From assembly GCA_021030905.1 (NCBI GenBank), contig JAGFMI010000006.1, forward strand, positions 558,001 to 622,000: a stretch of DNA of 64,000 nt. The letters run 5' to 3'. Shown in pieces: positions 43,855 to 54,061 of the stretch (position 1 is its first letter; every line of letters starts with the position of its first letter). The position numbers were made by a program, and so were the translations under genes. A model generated the notes under the pieces. It saw only the letters and a list, made by a program, of their open reading frames with translations. It was not told the DNA's origin and did not search any database. The stretch comes from Pyrenula massariospora. Taxonomy: Eukaryota; Ascomycota; Eurotiomycetes; Pyrenulales; Pyrenulaceae.

Positions 43855-46800
43855 ATGTCCGCAGCCTATGAGTTCGACGAGAGAACTTTACCCATGGAGG
43901 AGATCAGTAATATACCCAATCCGAGCTCCAAGTCTTGGCAGTATGGCTGCAATGTGGACATATTCGAAGAGCAAGCCGCTAGCACTCCAAACCAAATTGC
44001 TTTGATTAGCCGTCGTGGGGTTCTGTCATACGCAGCACTCAATGCAAAGGCTAATCAGCTAGGCCACCAATTAGTCACTCTTGGAGTCAGACCAGAGACT
44101 GTCGTTGGTGTTAGTCTGGAGCGTGGCATAGATTACGTGGTGTGTATGCTCGCTATTTGGAAAGCGGGAGGAGCTTATCTGCCCTTGGACGTCTCGTTGC
44201 CGACAGAGAGATTACATCATATGATTTCGGATAGTAGAACCGCCTACATCATCAGTATGAAAGATATCGCGGAGCAGAAGAATATTGTTGGTAATTGTGG
44301 ACAATGTCTTCTGCTAGACGATCCTGGCCAGCGCAAAACCCTGGAACGTGCTCCAAATACGAACTTGCCAGGACGATCCAATCGCAATGACCTTGCCTAC
44401 GTGATTTACACCTCAGGAACGAGTGGTAGACCTAAAGGAGTCGCAATCACGCATTATGGTATTCCAAATATGGCCTTTGACCAGCGTCGAACGCAGGAAA
44501 TTACTCAGGCAGACCGAGTAATGTTGTTCTCAAGATTTTGCTTCGATGCTTCACTTCGCGATATTAATGGCGCTCTACTGAATGGCGCCTCACTCTATGT
44601 ACCAGAAGAAGAAGAGGTACTGCCGGGAAAATTGGTGGAAACTCTGCGTGAACAGGCCATCACCTACGTCGTTCTGACCCCATCCGTCCTAAGATGCTGT
44701 GCCATCGACCCTTTGCCAAAGCTTAGAAAACTCGGCATTGCAGGCGAATCAGCTGATCACGCCCTAATCAGAAGATGGGGGAAGGGAAGACTCCTTATTA
44801 ATGCATATGGTCCCACAGAAGCAACAGTTTGCTGTAGCAAGCGGTCCTATGTCGACGGTCACATCGAAGACGAGACACCAATATCAATTGGGTCACCCAT
44901 TCTCAACACAAAAATCCACATCATTGACTCGTGCGGTAACAGTGCTACCCCTGGCGAGGTTGGTGAGATATACGTCCAAGGACCAGGGGTCAGCCGACGA
45001 GGGTACCTGAACCTACCTGCCCATACAACTGAGCGTTTCTCAGATAAAACAATTAGCTCGAACCGCGGATACAGAACTGGTGACCTAGGTCGGCTTTTGC
45101 CAAATGGGGAGATCCAGTGTCTTGGACGCAAGGATGGCTAGGTGAAGTTGAATGGCCAACGCATTGAACTGGAAGAAGTTGAAAAAATCATTCGCAGCAA
45201 CCGTCATGTACAGGACACTGTTGTTTTAGTAAGAGGTCCCTCAGACGCTCGTACGCTTGCAGCATTTGTTGTTTCCGCAGAACCCAGCCTGTCCTCGGAG
45301 GCAAGGCGCGAGCTCTCAGCAAACCTTGAGTGCAGCTTGCAGCACAATTTGCCACCTTACAGTGTCCCCAGTTCCATCCTCTTTGTTCAAGAATTTCCAA
45401 AGAGTGCGGCGAACAAAATTGACGTCGCTGCTTTGCTACAGTCCACGGCAATAGCAGGCGATACTGGCGCCAAAACTACCGTTGCGGAGTGTACAGCCGT
45501 TCAGAAGGAGGTGATGAAGCTGCTTTCGGAGGTCTTGAAGCTACCGTCGGACCTCAAAGTAAGCCCCGACACTACCTACGCCCAACTGGGAGGAACATCC
45601 CTTCAGACTCAGATTTTGCTCCTGAAACTTAACGACGTATTTGGCTGCAATATACAGATAGGAGCGTTCTATAGCCAGAGACAGACTCTCTCCAATCTTG
45701 CAAACTTAGTGTCTCGAGGAAAGTCCCAGGACCCTAACGCCTTCCATCCCAGACTTGCCGATGAAGTTCGCTTGCCACACGACATTTCGCCTCGTAGTCT
45801 ACCTCGCAGAGCAAATCCATGTCGAGGAGCATCGCATATCCTCTTGACTGGAGCTACTGGCTATCTTGGTGCCCACCTTCTCTCTGAGCTTCTTTCTCAA
45901 AATTCGTCGAAGGTCACCTGCATTGTCCGTTTGTCTGATGAAAATGTAGAAGATCAATGCCGGGTTGAGAAGACACTGAGATCTTGGAACTTGTGGCGCC
46001 CGACTTACCGCGAGCGCATCGAAATCGTTTCTGGAGATCTCAGCAAGCCATTCATGGGTATGCCTTTTGATACTTACGCACGCCTAGCACATAGGGTTGA
46101 TAGTGTTTGGCATTGCGCTGCTGCCGTCAATTTCATCCAGCCATACAGCTACTTGAAGGAAGCCAACGTCACTGGTACGATCGAGGTCATGCGATTTGCT
46201 AGCTCTATCGAGCGTAAGCAACTATACTACTTTTCAACCTTAGCCGTTTTCTTCGGCGCTGACGATGTCTCATTTGGACAAGAGATCAGTTGTGAATCTT
46301 GGGCCGAGAAGATACCGACCGGGTACGCTCAAAGCAAGTGGGTAGCCGAGCAGATGGTACTTGAATACCAGCAGCGAGGAGGAGACGCTATAATTTTTCG
46401 CCCCGGTCGTCTGCTTGGTAGCACCCGACATGGCCAGTGCCCAACGGATGATATGACGGTACGTCTTCTTTCTTCCTTCGTCGAGACTGAGGTAGCTCCG
46501 AACATTGACTGGGATTTGGACTTTACCCCTGTTGACATTTGCGCTAAGGCAGCTAACGACATTTCATCGAAGGTTAGTTATGGTATCTTTCACATTGTAA
46601 ATCCACAGAGCGTCAAACTTCGAGAAATTGTCGACTGGATGTGCGAAATAGGTATTCAGATCCAGATGATACCCTTTCAAATGTGGAGGCAGTGTATTCT
46701 ACACAGTCCCATGCTTAGCCCTTTGCTAAGTCTTTTTCATGCGTCAGTCGACTCCGATGGTAATACTGTCTTCGACTTACTGCTAAGTAACAAGTGCTTC

Positions 46801-47040
46801 CGGTCTAGCGCATTTTCCACAGAGCAAACTGCCGCAGTTCTAAATGGGACTGACACCTGGCGATTCCCAGGATATACAGAACTTCTCAGCATGTACGTTT
46901 CAACAACGGCCCCAAAGATCAAACGGCGACAAGTGCCAAGTGTCGACATTTCGAGGATTCACTCCAACATATGTGATGCTGTCAAGTCACCTACGAAAAA
47001 TAAGCCATTGCAAACACAAATCAAATCACCAATGTCATAA
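43855..47040 (+). pseudogene. NRPS-like reductase (adenylation, carrier, thioester reductase) with one in-frame stop
   Basis: Single-module enzyme that would activate a carboxylic acid, load it on a carrier domain and release it as an aldehyde or alcohol with NADPH. The frame has 1062 codons from ATG 43855 (the upstream extension begins only with TTG). Adenylation motifs are A3 YVIYTSGTSGRPKGVAIT (~183), A5 INAYGPTEATV (~317) and A7 YRTGDLGR. A8 reads GRKDG-stop-VKLNGQRIELEEVE: a TAG at 45139-45141 sits where the family has Gln (CAG). An Asp in FDASLRD, the usual binder of the alpha-amino group, points to an amino-acid substrate. The carrier site is LGGTSLQTQ (Ser ~582). The reductase has the nucleotide-binding LTGATGYLGAHLL (~664) and the catalytic pair in YAQSKW (~824). 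There are no introns. The protein is truncated unless the stop is bypassed or is an error. Confidence 0.88.
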
Positions 47041-47648
47041 TAATATGGACACGAGTAGTGCGACGAGCGTCGCTATTCGGCACATCAAGTGAAGAGATTC
47101 TTGGCCGGTTTGTAGAGATCTTTCCAGCAATACAACGAACATTTTCTAGAATTCTTATCGTTCTTATGCGTGCGTATACGACCATCTTCGTCAAAGGTTC
47201 CATATATTCGTTCCTCATTATAGCCCTTGCCACAGTTAAAGGTAGGGTCTCGCTGATATTCCCCTGTAGAACCTGGACATATGAAAAGATCCTCAATGAA
47301 TGAATCATGGGTGTCCATGTTAATTCAATATATTTGAGATTTCCTATACAAAAGTGCCAAACAGCAAGTAATCGCTAATTGGCACCAATATATACTTAGT
47401 AGATCTTAGAGTAGTGTCTAAGATGCTCCATTAAATTAGGGCTATTCAGTGTTAACAAGAAGGCCTGGCGGAAAAGTCTCCGAACTAATATGACCATGCA
47501 CGTATGAGCAAGAAAAATGCGGAATGAAGTGGATAGGATATGAACTCTAGCTAGGAATACGTCACTCGCCTACAAGCCACTGTTTTCTCTACACGGGAGG
47601 CAAAGTTGGTTTTAGTCACCACTATCATGCGCAAAGCATCTCTCAAGA
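47041..47648. other. Convergent 3' region
   Basis: This lies between the NRPS-like gene (plus) and the kinase-like gene (minus). Short frames on both strands at 47058-47318 are complementary shadows with no family match. Confidence 0.4.
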
Positions 47649-48611
47649 TCATTCCGTCTCGTTATATACAATGCGCAATCTCTGTAGGCAATCTTCAACG
47701 TGCTGCTTCCACTGTGGTCCATGGGTCGCTGCCCACACGGCGAAATGTGAGATTGCCAGAGAATGGAGCACTTTGAGTCGTCTTCGCTCGGCATCAGAAC
47801 ATCCATAGGCATCCGCTAAGCCTACGGCAGGTAAATCTAGGTTTGCGGTGAGGTAAGCCAGATCCCACATCGGGTCTGCGAGGTTCATGTCCTCAAAATC
47901 GATGCAGAAGAGCTTGCCAGCCTTGTCCAACATGAGATTTAAGCTGTGGAGGTCGTTGTGGCAGGGTTTCAGGATCATGGACGAGTCCTCGGCGACCACT
48001 GTAGCATCACCGAGGACCCGTTCGATGAGCTTGACATCCCCGGTACGCATCGTTCCCTGTACCTTGATCAATCGCAACATGCCGCGCACAACAGCAACAG
48101 GATCATACCTGGCCATCCACCCCTCCGCACGTTGCTGCCCGTGCAGGCGTCGGAGAAGCCCAACAACATTCTCTGAACACTTCACTGCCATTTTAGGGGT
48201 CAGAGTCTCGCCATCAACAAACTTCATCACGTAGCTACCCGTTTTCTCATCAATCACGAGTACCTCCGGCCCAAGGCCTACCTCACCCGCCCATTTCGCA
48301 CGCGTGCCCTCGGCTTTGCACGTTGCCGCACCTTCAGGCGTGTGGATCCGTGGGATCTTGACCATGAACTTCCATCTTCCAAGCTCGATCTTAATGCAAA
48401 CCTGTGCGGACCAGCCCAGGTGATTGCATGCTGTGACGCGAGCGGGATCATTGGTGGGCAAAAACCGCCTGCACAAGGACTCAGCGAGCGTGAGGTTTGA
48501 GACGGTTGGTGGTGAGGACGTTGGCCATTCGAAACGCTCTGCCGAGACGGGGTTGTGAGTATCTACTTTTTGGGTAGACACGGGCAGAGTGGGAGTTGCC
48601 ATGGTGGGCAT
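47649..48611 (-). CDS. Aminoglycoside-phosphotransferase-fold small-molecule kinase
   Basis: Intronless frame of 320 residues from ATG 48611. It has the APH/choline-kinase fold signature: a Lys in the N-lobe (GRWKFMVKIPR), the catalytic loop CHNDLHSLNLMLD (Brenner-type HxDxxxxN) and the metal-binding Asp in FCIDFEDMNLADPMWDLAYL. Family members phosphorylate small alcohols or amines such as choline, thiamine or antibiotics; the substrate here cannot be told from sequence. Its position between the NRPS-like and dehydrogenase genes suggests it might modify the cluster product or an intermediate, or protect the host. That is inference. An in-frame ATG four codons downstream is an alternative start. 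Confidence 0.75.
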   Translation of the reverse strand: MPTMATPTLPVSTQKVDTHNPVSAERFEWPTSSPPTVSNLTLAESLCRRFLPTNDPARVTACNHLGWSAQVCIKIELGRWKFMVKIPRIHTPEGAATCKAEGTRAKWAGEVGLGPEVLVIDEKTGSYVMKFVDGETLTPKMAVKCSENVVGLLRRLHGQQRAEGWMARYDPVAVVRGMLRLIKVQGTMRTGDVKLIERVLGDATVVAEDSSMILKPCHNDLHSLNLMLDKAGKLFCIDFEDMNLADPMWDLAYLTANLDLPAVGLADAYGCSDAERRRLKVLHSLAISHFAVWAATHGPQWKQHVEDCLQRLRIVYNETE

Positions 48612-48990
48612 GCAAGGTTGTTAGTAACGTGTTTGCAGAATCGGCAGGGACTTGTATAAAGAATCGTAAGCGACTACAAACGCTCCCACGGTTCAAAGGC
48701 AGAACACCAGATATTTGAAAATCATGAAACAAAGACACACCAGCACATGCTAGAACAACGCTATTGTTGTCTAAGTGGCTTTGTAATCTAGGGCACTCCG
48801 CTTTGGCTTAATCACAGGGCAAGTCATTGAAGCATGCGAAGCATAATTTCTCTTTCACAACGATACTTGGCAAGGGAGAGGCATTGCAATAGCAATAACG
48901 GTCTGCTAATCATTATACTCCAGTGTTATAGATGTTGTATCATACCATAGTAGGCCGTGGTCAAGATGTGTCCTCTCTTGGTCAATTTTG
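48612..48990. other. Intergenic region
   Basis: Upstream of the kinase-like gene and downstream of the dehydrogenase gene. Nothing recognised. Confidence 0.4.
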
Positions 48991-50221
48991 TTACTCTGTA
49001 ACCTTTAGTACAGCTCTGCCTGTTAAATTGCCGGAGTACATCATCTCGAAGAACTTGTCGACATCCTCCAGAGTGCCTTTGTGCAAGATCGGCTTTCGTC
49101 ACCTAATTAGCAAGCGCTTCTCCCAATGGTTCCATGCCATCTACTCACATGCACTAATCCTCTGGCAGTGAAGTCAAGGGCCTCTTCAACCTCCTTCAAT
49201 GTCCCAACAACACTTCCAACGACCTTTAGGCGATTGAGGACCATCGTCAGAGGTGGCGCCCCAGCAATCACGCTAGCATCGTGAGGAAGTCCAACCGCCA
49301 CAACTGTTCCATTCGGACGGAGAAGAGTTGGCGCCGTTGCATAAGCAGCTTTTGACGCGGCCGTGACAACAACGCCATGGGCCCCATATGTTGTGATCCG
49401 TTTGACTTCGGCGGTGATATCTTGGACCTTGCGGAAATTAATGAAATGCTCGGCGCCTAGCTCTTTGCAGAGATCGCCTTTCTCGTCCGTCCCGTCTATT
49501 GCAATGACACGCATACCCTAGAGGACATTAGCCTAGGCCGTCGACATTGTCAGATATTACCATTGCTCGAGCAAACTGCACCCCAAAGTGACCGAGCCCA
49601 CCCCCAGCTCCTGGGAGTACCAACCATTGGCCAGGTTTGACACCACTTCGCTTGCAAGCTGCGTAGGCAGTGACACCTCCACACATAATAGGCCCAGCAT
49701 CTTCGTCTTTCACACCATCAGGGATCTTAGAGGCGTATTTGCCATCACTAAGAGCGTATTGTTGGAACGTTCCAGGTACAGTTACCCCTGAATTCTTTTG
49801 TTTCAGGCAGTGGACTTCGTCTGTTCCGTTGAGACAGAATTCGCATTCTCCACAGACGCTCCAGATCCATTTGATACCTGCTCGATCTCCAATTTTCCAT
49901 CTGTGGTTCATTTTATCGCCAACTGCAACCACGACACCAACTCCCTCGTGGCCTGCAATACCTTTTGTTTCGGGTGCCATGTCAACTCCCATCTCCTTCC
50001 ATCCACCATGGATCAAAGCGCCATCTGAGCTGCAAAGACCCGTCCTAAGAAAGTTAGAAAAGTAAGTGGTACGGCAAGTAGTGATACCAGGTAATCTTTA
50101 CGAGAATTTCACTCGGCCCAGGTAGCTGCACATCAATTTCCTGTGCTGGCGCTTTGGCTGTTTCACCTTTACCGACACGCACAGCTGCGGTCTGGGACTT
50201 GGGAACCTCGAAGCCCGTCAT
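48991..50221 (-). CDS. Zinc-dependent alcohol dehydrogenase (MDR family, ADH1-like)
   Basis: NAD(P)-dependent oxidoreductase interconverting alcohols and aldehydes. Four exons: 50221-50088, 50044-49561, 49517-49149 and 49092-48991, giving 362 residues. The GroES-like half shows ITWTGLCSSDGALIHGGW (catalytic zinc Cys; Ser-Asp follows as in Adh1), GHEGVGVVVAVG and the structural-zinc cysteines in CGECEFCLNGTDEVHC. The Rossmann half has LPGAGGGLGHFGVQFARAMG. Reading exon 3 through its GTGAGT donor gives a foreign tail. A final exon beginning PILHKGTLEDVDKFFEMM restores the usual end (GRAVLKVTE); its acceptor (GAAAG) is weak. The enzyme could act on the aldehyde released by an NRPS-like reductase, which supports but does not prove cluster membership. 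Confidence 0.87.
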
Positions 50222-51756
50222 GTTGTCAAGGTTGGTATGCTCCGATACCGCGAGAGGATACAATGGATTGAGTCAGACAGATTTCGTGTCCGTTGAGCCG
50301 ACAAGAGAAACTATGATCAGTTTGTCCTCGTGACCTAGGCTGGTATTTATGTTTCCCTTTTTGTAGACTTTCATTGTGAACAGGATTCCTGTGGATGAAT
50401 TGATCTTGCAACCAACCACATCTCTTCTCTCATTTCCTAAAGGAGAAAGTCGCGCAGAATTCTCGCGCGCGTAGCATGATTTTCATTACCCGGGACATCG
50501 TAGAAGGACTTGATTGCGAAACCTTGCAGTGGATCCGAAGCTGAACCCTGAAGTCCATGCATGGCTTTCTCCAATGACAGATTGCAGATATGTGCCAAGG
50601 TGAGAATAGCTTCCATGCAAAATTCTCGACCGACCAGTTTGAACCAGGTAGCCAGGATCAAAGGAGTCTCCTGAAGCGATCCCGCCTTCTTTTAGCTTGC
50701 ACCTTTTCATATTCATTGAGCGTTGTCACACTTTCTGGATCCTACATATCGCATAATTCTTGGAGCACGCTTATTAAGGCCAAATATGCTCTCAAATTCG
50801 GTAAGGCTGAGAACCATGGTCGTCATCTTACTGGCGATGGAAGTGGAAACGGAGGCTCCACGCATGGGCAATTGAACTGAGCGAACGTCGACAAGTCTTC
50901 TCCGGAAGGCCCGGTATTGGTCATCTTGCATTAGGCATCTGTACGACGAAGCAGATTCCTCGATCTGATTGTTTTGAGAGAATCTCAAAGACCCGTTGAG
51001 CCGTTCTCTGAAAGGAGGAAGTGGGTGAGGGAAAAGCGGGGCCGCTAAACCTCGTATGGTTGCAAAGCGTCGCCCGGGTTCTGACACGCAACGAGGTCCC
51101 TTACAAGGACTTTCCTTTGGACGTGGAGAACCAAGAGCAGAGCGCCACATACAGACATGACATTCACAGTCGCAGTGATATCTGCCGGCCGCCGAACCCG
51201 GTATAGGAGCGGTAAGTCGCAGCAACGACGTTCAAGACCTTTCCGTCGAGGCTGTACCTAGGGTACGCTTACCCAACCCTTAACGTCTCAATTTTGCCAA
51301 TAACGTAACGCGGTTTTCCCTTTGAGCTTCCCATTTCCTGAATTTGGGGGAGAATTCATACCAGTACACATAGTAGCCGAAGAGTGATCTCTGGAGAGTT
51401 TGATCTATCTCAACTTGTAATCCATGCAAAACGCGAGAATGCACCATTCCAAGGTAGTATGGGTTCAATGCTGCCAAGGAAGGCTACCAAGAGAATGCGG
51501 GAATCGCGCGTCGTCTCGATGTGGTCCAAGGGTGGGGCAGCTTTTGAGTAAGCAGCGTACTGGAGGCTTGTATCCAAGTCACACAGTGCAAGAGGCTTTT
51601 CAAGCTCGTTGGAAGATGAGTTGTTCCACACAGGGTTTCATCTGCCTACGAAATCGACAAGGGCAAGGGTCAGAAGGGCTCGCCTTCAAGAATGGCCCTG
51701 GATACGGACGCTGGTAAGTCAGTGGGAGGAGAAGGCATACTCTTCATCAATCAAAG
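50222..51756. other. Upstream region; unresolved coding signal
   Basis: About 1.5 kb between the dehydrogenase and regulator genes. Minus-strand frames at 50437-50716 and 50713-51225 could be pieces of an unrecognised gene, but I could not join them by splice sites to anything familiar. The first exon of the regulator must lie in 51400-51720, where arginine-rich sequence (TKSTRARVRRARLQEWPW) precedes a GTAAGT donor at 51715. Confidence 0.35.
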
Positions 51757-53310
51757 GCAAGCGTCTTTCTCAGCCGAGAACCAACGCATGGTCGCCGGTC
51801 GGGCGAGGAGATGGTACACCGATCAAAAGCATCGGAACCAGCGAGCCTCTGCGCGACAAGAAGCCCTATACGCTAGAAGTCTGGTTGGTTGGAGGGCTGG
51901 GAACTCATCGTCTCAAAAGACTCAGCTTCCATCGTCTGAGGATATTCAGCCTGCACCTATCACTCTAGAGGTTGGCAGTGGCTTGCGCGTTGACCCTTTC
52001 AATGCCCTTCCAATCGATCATACCAGAGATGTGATGGACCTGACTGACTATTGTATGTTCGACTAAGGTTCCTTTTCATGCGCTAACAGCACGAAGTCGT
52101 TCACGTATGGACACATCTGAAGTCCTCAAATATCGACACTTTGCTCGGCTACGACACCTATCTTAAATTCTACTGGCCAAGGGCTCTTGAGGACGAGATG
52201 CTTCTCCATTTGACGTTAGCTGTGAGCCAAGGAGCACGCCTTCTGGCCTATCGGTTACCACCCGAACGTGATAGCTTTCTGTTGAGTCATGGTGGCGTAG
52301 CTATGACCAAGCTTCGAGAGAGAGTTTCTTCGGGAGTCGTTAGCGAGAGTGTTATTTTCGCGATGGATTTCATGCTCAGCATTGCCTACATGCTAAATGA
52401 TCACTCCGCTTTTGATATTCACTACAATGCGTTCAAAAAGGCGGTGCAAGCTTTCTCGAACAAGCGAAATGATGATATAGCGGCTGTCGTTGCTTATCGT
52501 CTAAGAGGCTGGGAGTCACTCAATGCATACAGGCTTGGGACCGACCCTTTAAACCCGTCGTCGGAAGCTGAACTGACCTATATTCGTGACTCACCGCAAT
52601 TCTTGTCTCTTGCGCCTGGATTCTGCGGCTTAATGAAGTTAGGAATGCTATCTTTGGAAGTTGCGGCGGTGGTGGTCACAATGAGCCGTGCTTTGAGTAA
52701 TGCGCCACCTCGCGACTCCCAAGCTATTGATCGAATAATAGCTCTCCTATCTTGTGAGCATTTAACCGGCCTGGAATCGCAGGTCTGCTACGCTCTCTTT
52801 GCACTGTCCGTTTACTTGAACAATAGTCTCCACGAGGAACTTGATCGTCTGGACATGGTTGCTCGGGCCTTTATCAATAAGAAGCTTTCATTGGCTTCCG
52901 ATCTCGAGCGACGGTGCTTCGTCTGGTGTTCGCTGGTACTCGCCAGCGTGCTCCTTGCGCTTGATGCCGAAGCACCATCTGGGCCAGGCGATACCCACGT
53001 TCAACGACTGAGGTGGAAAGGACATATCATACTCGTGGTCATCAGGGAAGAGCTAGTACAATATGATGCTTGGAACGCTCTCCACCCTGAACTACTCAAC
53101 CAATTTATCTCTACACCGGCTCTTCTCGAGCATTGGCAACATGATTGGGAAGCTACGATGACAAGAGAACGCGCCTGGGAGACGAGCGGGGATTTGCAAG
53201 TCAGCAAGCCATTGAGTGGGCGGGATGGCGAACAAAGGCTGATAAACGTCGAGTATTTAGTGCTTCGAGAAGGAAGGGAGAGTCTGCCACAAGTGGAGGC
53301 AGTCAACTGA
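51757..53310 (+). CDS. Fungal-specific transcription factor-like protein, 5' end unresolved
   Basis: Two exons are supported: 51757-52052 and 52097-53310, about 503 codons. The join uses a GTATGT donor. The acceptor is the GAAG before 52097, the only one that keeps frame. The sequence DPFNALPIDHTRDVMDLTDY, then FVHVWTHL, LGYDTYLKFYWPRALEDEML and LHLTLAVSQGARLL matches the all-helical domain common in Zn2Cys6-type and DUF3468-type fungal regulators. I see no Zn2Cys6 cluster. The 5' exon has a GTAAGT donor at 51715, but the choice of upstream frame, and so the start, is not settled. It lies at the outer end of the putative cluster and may regulate it. Confidence 0.65.
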
Positions 53311-54061
53311 GTGTCTAGATGTAATGGGACGTATACATGGTGTTAAATGTATGGAGTGAGCTGTAACCTTTGTAACTTGGTGTTCCGTGTGTCATGAGCG
53401 TCATGTATTGTAGTAGAGGAGCTTGACAGGCGGCCTGTCAGCTTGCTATTTTGGTTCCACCGGCGGGTGCCAGCTAGTTATGAAGAAGGAGTTGTTCTAT
53501 TGTATGCCATTGAATGTATAACCCCCCCCCCCCCGGCTTGAATTCCCGGATCATTAGCTCACTAAGTGTAAAGCTTGGTGTGGGATCAGACTATGATAGT
53601 CCTTGTCTTCGACGGCCTTGCCGAAAAGCGTCTCAATTTCTTCCACAGCATTACATAGAGAAACAGGACCGCTCCTCCGGATAAGTATCCTGCTGAACGA
53701 CGCTCTGGCGATTAGACATGGTTTCCTCAACGAAATTGTCAAAGCTTTGGCCTCAGCATTATCTATAACACCCCAGATCGGGAATTGCAAGATACGAGGC
53801 ATCCAATCGAGATCTTTGAGCAGGCAGCATGGCGTTAGCTTCGCCGAGGGAGACCATACCGATTTTGCTGGCTTTCGCGAGACTTCAGGGCAATTATGGT
53901 CTTTGGTCGAAGCCTCTCGTTCTTGCAAGCTGGCTCAAAGCGTCCAGTACCGGGCCACTGCAAATGTTCTGCTGGACCTAGTGTAGCTTTCCTGACATGC
54001 TCTTCACACGTTGTGCCAACGTGATTACAATCAATAATGGCTTTCTCCAGTTCTGCCTTTA
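53311..54061. other. Convergent 3' region with poly-C tract
   Basis: This lies between the regulator (plus) and the ABC transporter (minus). It contains a run of 13 C at 53522-53534. Overlapping frames of about 125 codons on both strands (53554-53986) show no family resemblance. Confidence 0.45.

Noticed and set aside
50437-51225. Two minus-strand frames that might form one gene
   Set aside because: I could not join them with convincing splice sites and recognise no family; possibly real, but not supportable from sequence alone.
53554-53986. Opposed ~125-codon frames
   Set aside because: They overlap on opposite strands with no family resemblance; likely chance in a convergent 3' region.
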